5,650 bases of DNA from Phycisphaerales bacterium UBA2402. GTDB lineage: Bacteria; Planctomycetota; Phycisphaerae; Phycisphaerales; UBA1924. Shown one piece after another: positions 1 through 4,461 of the stretch. The notes under the pieces are model-generated. The model made no database searches. It was not told the DNA's origin and saw only the letters and a list, made by a program, of their open reading frames with translations. Position numbers and translations under genes: made by a program. The stretch covers positions 762-6,411 of the forward strand of contig DDSA01000003.1 in NCBI GenBank assembly GCA_002343715.1, in the 5' to 3' direction. The stretch's first letter is position 1. Each line of letters opens with the position of its first letter.

Positions 1-255
1 GTGCCGCATCGCCGTCGCCGCCACGGCGACAAAGTGGGCACGGTCGTTCCAGCCGATCCGTGACTGGTCCATGAGCCGGACCAGCGCCTCATTTACCAGC
101 GCCGTTGTTTGCAGCGTGTGCCCGACCCGTTCCCCACGAAGATACCCGCTCGCCAGCCGGCGCAACTCCTCGTACACCAGTGGGGCCAGCGCCGATGCGG
201 CCAGCACCTCGCCCGAGGCGGATCGCTGCAGGAGTGTGGTCGGGTCGGTCTGCAT
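1..255 (-). CDS. ECF-family RNA polymerase sigma factor, N-terminal part (runs off the left edge)
   Basis: The first 85 codons of a minus-strand gene that leaves the window at position 1. The translation starts MQTDPTTLLQRSASGE and continues with LVYEELRRLASGYLRGE, HTLQTTALVNEALVRLMDQS and WNDRAHFVAVAATAMRH. This closely follows the region 2 pattern I know for the planctomycete-expanded Sigma70_ECF family (consensus roughly LVYxELRRLAxxYLRxERPGHTLQPTALVHEAYLRL, then W.NRAHFFA.AA..MR). Such proteins bind core RNA polymerase and direct it to alternative promoters; members are usually about 180-200 residues, so the DNA-binding region 4 is off the window. I chose ATG at 255-253 because family similarity begins soon after it. 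The frame stays open upstream to a TAG at about 348-346, but only TTG or CTG starts are available there. Many relatives sit beside Ser/Thr kinase genes; whether this one does cannot be seen. The membrane TPR gene lies 105 bp upstream on the same strand. Confidence 0.88.
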   Translation of the reverse strand, partial: MQTDPTTLLQRSASGEVLAASALAPLVYEELRRLASGYLRGERVGHTLQTTALVNEALVRLMDQSRIGWNDRAHFVAVAATAMRH

Positions 256-276
256 ATACGCGAACGTACCCCGACC

Positions 277-305
277 ATCATACAGATTCCTGGAGATACG
301 GTCAA
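277..305 (-). promoter_or_regulatory. Sigma70-type promoter for the ECF sigma gene
   Basis: On the minus strand, TTGACC (305-300) is followed after exactly 17 bp by TATGAT (282-277). Each hexamer matches the housekeeping consensus at 5 of 6 positions. Transcription would start near position 270, giving a leader of about 15 nt before the ATG at 255. This is the best promoter in the window. It implies that the sigma gene has its own promoter even if it is also read from the TPR gene upstream. No strong Shine-Dalgarno follows; a GGGG run at 273-270 is the only purine stretch. A second -10-like hexamer, TACGTT (268-263), lies 7 nt before the ATG and could give a leaderless transcript instead. Confidence 0.6.
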
Positions 306-317
306 TCAATTCTCCAG
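290..317. promoter_or_regulatory. Inverted repeat spanning the -35 box, candidate operator
   Basis: CTGGAGA (290-296) and TCTCCAG (311-317) form a perfect 7-bp inverted repeat separated by 14 bp, with half-site centres 21 bp apart, which is two helical turns. The TTGACC -35 box (300-305, minus) lies in the spacer. Another CTGGA copy at 320-324 makes TCCAGTGCTGGA (313-324) a near-palindrome with a two-base centre. The geometry suits a dimeric regulator on one DNA face that would block or contact polymerase at the sigma promoter. It could also be a chance repeat; no regulator is identified. Confidence 0.35.
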
Positions 318-360
318 TGCTGGAAGGTCGCGTCGGTGTCTCAACCTATGTATATGGAAC

Positions 361-1368
361 TTACTGGCCTTTTAACCTCGCCAATAACTCCGCCGCACCC
401 GGAATCTCCTCGCCCGCCGCCCGGGTCGCGTAGATGATCGCCCGTTGGGCTTCACCCGCCCGGTCCAGCCACAGCGCCGCCTCCATCGCCCATGTCCCAT
501 TGGAGACATCCGAATCAGAGGCCTTCGCGTACATCGCCGCGGCGTCCTTCGGGCGGCCCAAAGCTCCGTAGCATTCCGCCATGGTCTGCATCACGCCCGG
601 CTCGCGGCGTTGCGCCTCATCCAGCCCGATCAAGACGCTCAGCGCCTCGTCGGGCCGGTTCTCTCGTTTCAGCGCCCGGGCCTCGATCACGCGCCACAGT
701 GTCACCCGCGGCTCCAACTCCCGCGCCTTGCGCACGTGCTGGAGCGCGATCCCGGCCTTGTTCTCCCGCAGGGCGATCTCCGCCAGCGTGCCCCAGGGCA
801 TCGCGGAATCCGGATTGAGATTCGCCGCGATGAACAGGTTCTTCTTCGCCTCCTGCGTCTTTTCGGTGGTCGATTGCTTCAGTTGGACCTGCGCCAGAAA
901 GAGGGGGGCCTTCCAATCCGACTTGTCCGCCGCCTGCGCCGCGGCGTAATGCACTTCGGCCCGGGTGTGATTGCCCGTCATCGACGCGGCGGTCCCCGCG
1001 GCGAACTCGATGGCCCCGTCGCGGGGGCCGATCTCCAGCGCCCGCTCGTAGTGCGCCAGCGACTCCTCGGCCTTGTTCAGCGCCGCCAGCAACTCCGCGT
1101 ACTCCACGTGCAGCCGCTGCACCCCGGGAAACTCGACCACCGCCTGCCTCAGGATCGCTTCCGCCTTGGCGTGTTCACCGTCACGCTTGAGCGCGATCAC
1201 CGCGTTGAGCGCTTCGTCCGCGCTCCGCGGCCCGGTGCCCGCCGCGGCGACTGTCGGCCCGGTGGGGCGCAGGGCGAGCACGACCATCGCGCCCGCGCCG
1301 ATGAACAGCACCAGCACGACGATCATCGCCCAGGGCTTCGCGTGTCGGGATGGGGGAGTCTCTTTCAT
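361..1368 (-). CDS. Membrane-anchored tetratricopeptide-repeat (TPR) protein
   Basis: A 335-residue protein starting MKETPPSRHAKPW, with one hydrophobic segment at about residues 13-33 preceded by basic residues. This predicts a signal anchor with the rest outside the cytoplasm. From about residue 50 to the end it is alpha-helical and repetitive, with TPR-like units near 53-80, 86-115, 119-148, 156-187, 190-220, 223-251, 258-286 and 290-320. Clear TPR signatures include AEESLAHYERALEIGPRD-type and NLNPDSAMPWGTLAEIAL-type turns. TPR superhelices bind other proteins; the partner cannot be told. No catalytic domain is visible. The frame is open to an ATG at 1455, but I prefer the ATG at 1368. 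The extra 29 residues are charged and featureless, they would cover the divergent promoter region, and a weak GAAGAG lies 4 nt before ATG 1368. The ECF sigma gene lies 105 bp downstream on the same strand. Confidence 0.8.
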   Translation of the reverse strand: MKETPPSRHAKPWAMIVVLVLFIGAGAMVVLALRPTGPTVAAAGTGPRSADEALNAVIALKRDGEHAKAEAILRQAVVEFPGVQRLHVEYAELLAALNKAEESLAHYERALEIGPRDGAIEFAAGTAASMTGNHTRAEVHYAAAQAADKSDWKAPLFLAQVQLKQSTTEKTQEAKKNLFIAANLNPDSAMPWGTLAEIALRENKAGIALQHVRKARELEPRVTLWRVIEARALKRENRPDEALSVLIGLDEAQRREPGVMQTMAECYGALGRPKDAAAMYAKASDSDVSNGTWAMEAALWLDRAGEAQRAIIYATRAAGEEIPGAAELLARLKGQ

Positions 1369-1445
1369 CGCGCTCTTCACGGGCCAAGCGTAGGTTTTGG
1401 TTTCCTCCGGACGGTGACGCCCATCCTCAAGCCCGCCCCTTGTCC

Positions 1446-1473
1446 ACAATACCAAACCCGCTCGCGCTACAAT
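1446..1473 (-). promoter_or_regulatory. Possible promoter for the TPR gene
   Basis: On the minus strand ATTGTA (1473-1468) and TATTGT (1451-1446) are separated by 16 bp, a weak sigma70-like pair. It would start transcription near 1439, leaving about 70 nt before the ATG at 1368. That start lies downstream of the alternative ATG at 1455, which agrees with the shorter protein. The same bases hold the helicase -10 box on the other strand, so the two divergent promoters would overlap. The hexamer matches are modest. Confidence 0.22.
1468..1473 (+). promoter_or_regulatory. -10 box for the helicase gene, suggesting a leaderless mRNA
   Basis: TACAAT (5 of 6 to TATAAT) ends 7 nt before the helicase ATG at 1481. 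A promoter using it would start transcription at or next to the A of the ATG, giving a leaderless mRNA. That would explain why no Shine-Dalgarno sequence is present. No good -35 box lies at 16-18 bp; the nearest TTG-containing hexamer, TTGTCC (1440-1445), is 22 bp away. The context GCTACAATCGCTTACATG resembles GGTACGTTCGCGTATATG before the sigma gene. Confidence 0.4.
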
Positions 1474-1480
1474 CGCTTAC

Positions 1481-2977
1481 ATGATTCCCCAGCACACCGA
1501 GGCGGGAGACCCCGCCCCGAACCATTCCGACTCCTCCGAAGCGCCCGAATCCTCCGCCGCCGATCCGGCCGCGGACTCGAAGCCCGTCCACGCGCCCCAC
1601 GGCACGGGTGAAGTCTTCGATGAGTCCTCCAGTTTCGCCGCCATCGGCCTGCGCAACAGCGTGCTCAAAGGCATCGAGGCCTGCGGCTTCAAGCACCCGA
1701 CCAAGACCCAGGCCATGCTCCTGCCCGCCATCCTCTCGGGGAAGGACATCCTCGGCCAGGCCAAGACCGGCACCGGCAAGACCGCCGCCTTCGCCCTGCC
1801 CCTTCTCCACAGCCTCGAGAAAGACAAGCAGTTCCAGGCCCTGATCCTCGCCCCCACCCGCGAACTCGCCATCCAGATCACCGCCGAGATCGAGGAACTC
1901 GGCCAGTTCACCCCCATCCGCAGTGTCTGCCTCTTCGGCGGGCAGGCCGTCCGCCAGCAGGCCGGCCAGCTCCAGCGCGGCGGGGGGCAGATCATCGTCG
2001 GCACCCCCGGCCGCATCATGGACATGCTCGAGCGGCGGCTCATCCACTTCAACAACGTCAAGGTCGCCGTCCTCGACGAGGTGGACCGGATGCTCGACAT
2101 CGGCTTCCGCGACGACATCCGCAAGATCCTCGAAAAGATCCCCCAGCGGCACCAGACCGTCTTCGTCTCGGCCACCATCAGCCCCGACATCGAGCGGCTG
2201 GCCCGCAAGTTCATGCACGAGCCCGAGAAGGTCATCGTCGCCAGCGGCTCGCTCACCGTCAGCCTCGTCGAGCAGCATTACCTGGCCGTCGCACCCTGGG
2301 ACAAGCGCCGCCTGCTCGTGCACCTGCTCCAGCACGAGGAACCCGCGCTCACCCTGGTCTTCTGCCGCCTCAAGCGCGTCGTCGATGAACTCTGCGCCCT
2401 GCTCAACAAGCACGGCATCGACGCCCACGCCATCCACGGCGACATGCCCCAGGGCAAGCGCAACAGCACCATGAAGCGGCTGCGCGACGGGCAACTGGGC
2501 GTCCTGATCTGCTCCGACCTCGCCAGCCGCGGCATCGATGTCGATGATGTCTCGCACGTCATCAACTACGACCTTCCCGAAGACCCCGAGGTCTACGTCC
2601 ACCGCATCGGCCGCACCGCCCGCGCGGGGCGGCGGGGCATCGCCTGGTCACTCGTGACGCCCGAGCAGGGCGAACTGCTCACGAGCATCGAACTGCTCAT
2701 CAACGCCGAGATCCCGAAGATGGATTACCCCGACTTCCAGCCCGGCGAGCGCCCCCCGACGTGGCGCGACCCCGATGAGCGCAAGGAAGGCGGGCTCAAA
2801 CTCGCGACCTCACCCGAGGTCAAGCCCCAGCCCGTCATCGTCAACCGCACCGCCGCCGCGGTGAACCCCGACATGCCCAAGCCCGATGCCGCCGACCCGA
2901 GCAAGTTCCCCGGAGGCCTGGTGCCCACCAAACTGCCCCCCAAGCGCATGTGGGGACGGATGCCGACGGGACGGTGA
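1481..2977 (+). CDS. DEAD-box ATP-dependent RNA helicase (motif II is DEVD)
   Basis: A 498-residue superfamily 2 RNA helicase that would unwind or remodel RNA duplexes using ATP in the cytoplasm, for example in RNA decay, ribosome assembly or cold adaptation. The core motifs are all present in order: Q motif (F52, GF 69-70, PTKTQ 73-77), motif I AKTGTGKT (94-101), Ia PTRELA (125-130), GG (153-154), Ib TPGR (175-178), II DEVD (199-202), III SAT (230-232), IV LVFCRLK (292-298), V SDLASRGID (345-353) and VI HRIGRTAR (374-381). Motif II carries Val where the family has Ala. The first 50 residues are acidic and Ser/Ala/Pro-rich, and the last 70 are Pro-rich and basic; both are probably disordered, and no RNA-binding domain such as DbpA's is visible. 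The core reads most like the CshA/RhlE/DeaD group, but I cannot assign an orthologue. ATG 1481 lacks a Shine-Dalgarno and follows a TACAAT box. Confidence 0.95.
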   Translation: MIPQHTEAGDPAPNHSDSSEAPESSAADPAADSKPVHAPHGTGEVFDESSSFAAIGLRNSVLKGIEACGFKHPTKTQAMLLPAILSGKDILGQAKTGTGKTAAFALPLLHSLEKDKQFQALILAPTRELAIQITAEIEELGQFTPIRSVCLFGGQAVRQQAGQLQRGGGQIIVGTPGRIMDMLERRLIHFNNVKVAVLDEVDRMLDIGFRDDIRKILEKIPQRHQTVFVSATISPDIERLARKFMHEPEKVIVASGSLTVSLVEQHYLAVAPWDKRRLLVHLLQHEEPALTLVFCRLKRVVDELCALLNKHGIDAHAIHGDMPQGKRNSTMKRLRDGQLGVLICSDLASRGIDVDDVSHVINYDLPEDPEVYVHRIGRTARAGRRGIAWSLVTPEQGELLTSIELLINAEIPKMDYPDFQPGERPPTWRDPDERKEGGLKLATSPEVKPQPVIVNRTAAAVNPDMPKPDAADPSKFPGGLVPTKLPPKRMWGRMPTGR

Positions 2978-2994
2978 TCTTCTCGATAGAAGAT
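2977..2994 (+). repeat. Hairpin 1 after the helicase stop codon
   Basis: ATCTTCT and AGAAGAT pair perfectly over 7 bp around a CGAT loop. The hairpin begins at the last base of the helicase stop codon. The stem is A/T-rich and no T-run follows, so alone it would be a weak terminator. It could mark the mRNA 3' end or be part of the hairpin series that follows. Confidence 0.4.
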
Positions 2995-3012
2995 TCGTGA
3001 TACCAATCTACT

Positions 3013-3040
3013 CCGAACACGCAGCGAGCAGCGTGTTCGG
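3013..3040. terminator. Hairpin 2, a 10-bp inverted repeat between convergent genes
   Basis: CCGAACACGC (3013-3022) and GCGTGTTCGG (3031-3040) are perfect reverse complements around an 8-nt loop. The stem is strong in RNA from either strand and sits 35 bp after the helicase stop and 44 bp after the prfA stop. A bidirectional terminator for the convergent pair is the simplest role. No T-tract follows on either strand, so if it acts it is not a classical intrinsic terminator; 3'-end protection is an alternative. Confidence 0.5.
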
Positions 3041-3053
3041 CATTGCTGAATCC

Positions 3054-3075
3054 GCTCCGCCCGCAAGGGTGGAGC
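3054..3075 (+). terminator. Hairpin 3, 9-bp stem with a GCAA tetraloop
   Basis: GCTCCGCCC (3054-3062) pairs with GGGTGGAGC (3067-3075) around GCAA, a GNRA-type tetraloop. One pair is G-U in RNA from the plus strand but would be an A/C mismatch in RNA from the minus strand, and the loop is GNRA only on the plus strand. This points to action in the helicase transcript. It ends 9 bp before the prfA stop codon on the opposite strand. No T-tract follows. Confidence 0.45.
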
Positions 3076-3084
3076 CACGTTCAC

Positions 3085-4206
3085 TCACAACTCTTCCAGC
3101 CGCCGCGCCGTCTCGCGCGCCGTCAGGTCCGCCATCAACTTCGACAGGTCCCCGCCCATCACGTCGCGCAGCGAGTACTCGCCCGGCAGGCGTTCATCCG
3201 CGACGATCCCTTCCTTCCATCGGTACGTGCGGATCTTCTCGCTGCGGTCACCGCCGCCGATCTGTTCGCGCCGGGCCGCGTGTCGCTCGGCGTGTTTCTT
3301 CTGCTGCTCGATCTCGTAGAGCCGGGCCACCAGGAGCCGCCGCGCCCGTTCGCGGTTCTGCTGCTGGCTCTTGGCTTCCATCATCTTGATCTGGATGCCC
3401 GTTGGCTTGTGCAGGATCTGCCACGCCGTTTCGACCTTGTTCACGTTCTGCCCGCCGGGGCCTTGGGCCCGGGTGGCCTGTTCATCCACATCGTTGGCCC
3501 AGTCAATCTTCACATCGACCGCCTCCGGTTCGGCCAGGACCGCCACCGTCGACGTGCTCGTGTGGATCCGCCCCTGGGCCTCGGTCGCGGGCACGCGCTT
3601 CACGCTGTGCACCCCCGCCTCGAAGGCCAGTTCCGACCAGACCCCTTCGCCCCGGATGTTCACCACCGCGCTGCGGATGCCCCCCACCGCCGCCTCCTCG
3701 CTCACCTCCAACGGCTCGACCGTCCAACCACGCTTCGCGGCGTAGCGAGTGTACATCTCCAGCAAGTCGCGGCACCAGATGCAGGCCTCATCGCCGCCCG
3801 TGCCAGCGCGCAACTCCATCATGACCGAGCCGACTTTGCCGTCATCGCTGAGCACCAGGCGGGAGAGCACCTCGTCCAGCACGCGCTCGGCCCCGGCCTT
3901 CGCGCCAGGCAGTTCCTCCCGGGCCATCGCCACAAGGTCGCGGTCCTCGTTCGCCGCGATCACCGCCTCCAGTCCCTCGATCTCCTTGAGCAGCCCCTTC
4001 AGCCGCCGGTACCCCTCGACCACGGGCAGAATCGCCGCCCGCTGCACCGTGCACGCCCGCACCCGCTTGTGATCCGCCAGCACCGCCGGGTCCTCGAGTT
4101 CCGCGGCGAGGCGCGTCTCCTGCTCCTCGATCTCGCGGAGTTTGCCCAGGACACGGGCGGGGACGCTCCGCGAACCGACGATCACGCTCTGTGCATCCGA
4201 TGGCAT
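3085..4206 (-). CDS. prfA: Peptide chain release factor 1
   Basis: A 373-residue class I release factor, near the usual 355-365, that should recognise UAA and UAG in the ribosomal A site and trigger peptide release. The N-terminal helical domain covers about residues 18-110. GTGGDEA (135-141) opens the central domain. The RF1-type PAT tripeptide is at 206-208 in VKRVPATEAQGRIHTS; RF2 would have SPF there. The catalytic GGQ is at 251-253, followed by a QQQNRERA stretch (281-288) and GGGDRSEKIRTY (317-328). Odd points: the GGQ flank reads TRAQGPGGQNVNKVETA, whereas typical RF1 has SSGAGGQHVNTTDSA. The residues after GTGGDEA read CIWC instead of the usual ALFAG, and the segment after RTY (RWKEGIVADERLPG) departs from the usual NFPQGRVTDHR. 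The usual partner prmC (GGQ methylase) is not adjacent; the downstream neighbour is the convergent helicase. No Shine-Dalgarno precedes ATG 4206. Confidence 0.93.
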   Translation of the reverse strand: MPSDAQSVIVGSRSVPARVLGKLREIEEQETRLAAELEDPAVLADHKRVRACTVQRAAILPVVEGYRRLKGLLKEIEGLEAVIAANEDRDLVAMAREELPGAKAGAERVLDEVLSRLVLSDDGKVGSVMMELRAGTGGDEACIWCRDLLEMYTRYAAKRGWTVEPLEVSEEAAVGGIRSAVVNIRGEGVWSELAFEAGVHSVKRVPATEAQGRIHTSTSTVAVLAEPEAVDVKIDWANDVDEQATRAQGPGGQNVNKVETAWQILHKPTGIQIKMMEAKSQQQNRERARRLLVARLYEIEQQKKHAERHAARREQIGGGDRSEKIRTYRWKEGIVADERLPGEYSLRDVMGGDLSKLMADLTARETARRLEEL

Positions 4207-4461
4207 TTCGCCGTAAGGGTATCGGCATCATCGGCGAGTCTGCGATAAAGGTTGACGCTCTCTCCGGGCGTAATCGTGCTCGCGCCTTGAACATGCTCGA
4301 TACGTGGGCGTGAACAAGCACTCGCGGCATGCGAAGACAAGATCGGACTGACTACCGATCCGTCAATCCGGCCCGCATGCTCAAACGAAAGCCGTGTGCC
4401 GCGTGCATCGCGATGGGTTCATCTGACCGACGCCTCTTGCGACTCACCGTTACTCTCCCCC
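4207..4461. other. Divergent intergenic region between prfA and the acyltransferase
   Basis: This 255-bp stretch should hold the promoters of both flanking genes. I see no convincing gene or tRNA in it. On the prfA side, TACCCT (4221-4216, minus) lies 9 nt before the ATG. On the plus side, TACTCT (4451-4456) lies 5 nt before the acyltransferase ATG; both are -10-like but lack good -35 boxes. Two TTGAC hexamer starts (TTGACG at 4252-4257 and, on the minus strand, TTGACG around 4367-4362) have no well-spaced -10. Small symmetric elements are present: GATCGG/CCGATC (4341-4346 and 4355-4360, 8-nt loop) and a perfect 10-bp palindrome CATCGCGATG (4406-4415). Confidence 0.5.

Noticed and set aside
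313..324. TCCAGTGCTGGA as a terminator for the TPR gene
   Set aside because: The stem is only 4-5 bp with almost no loop and no T-run; an operator-related repeat is more plausible.
71..437. Plus-strand open frames of about 90-120 codons near the left edge
   Set aside because: They are antisense to the ECF sigma gene, extend across the intergenic gap, and have no domain resemblance.
1440..1445. TTGTCC as the -35 box of the helicase promoter
   Set aside because: The spacing to TACAAT is 22 bp, too long for a normal sigma70 promoter.
1369..1455. N-terminal extension of the TPR protein to the ATG at 1455
   Set aside because: The 29 extra residues are charged and featureless and would precede a normal signal-anchor start; they also cover the divergent promoter region.
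445..1611. Long plus-strand open frame opposite the TPR gene
   Set aside because: Its translation is Arg/Pro/His-rich with no family resemblance, as expected for the antisense of a GC-rich gene; the minus-strand TPR reading has coherent repeats.
1427..2602. 391-codon minus-strand open frame opposite the helicase
   Set aside because: It is Asp/Glu/Gly/Leu-rich low-complexity antisense of a gene with complete helicase motifs.
3043..4248. 401-codon plus-strand open frame opposite prfA
   Set aside because: It has no recognisable domain, and its composition is typical of the antisense of a GC-rich coding strand; prfA is unmistakable on the minus strand.
4207..4461. Small RNA, tRNA or riboswitch in the divergent gap
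   Set aside because: I found no cloverleaf, no T-arm consensus and no long stem; only short inverted repeats are present.
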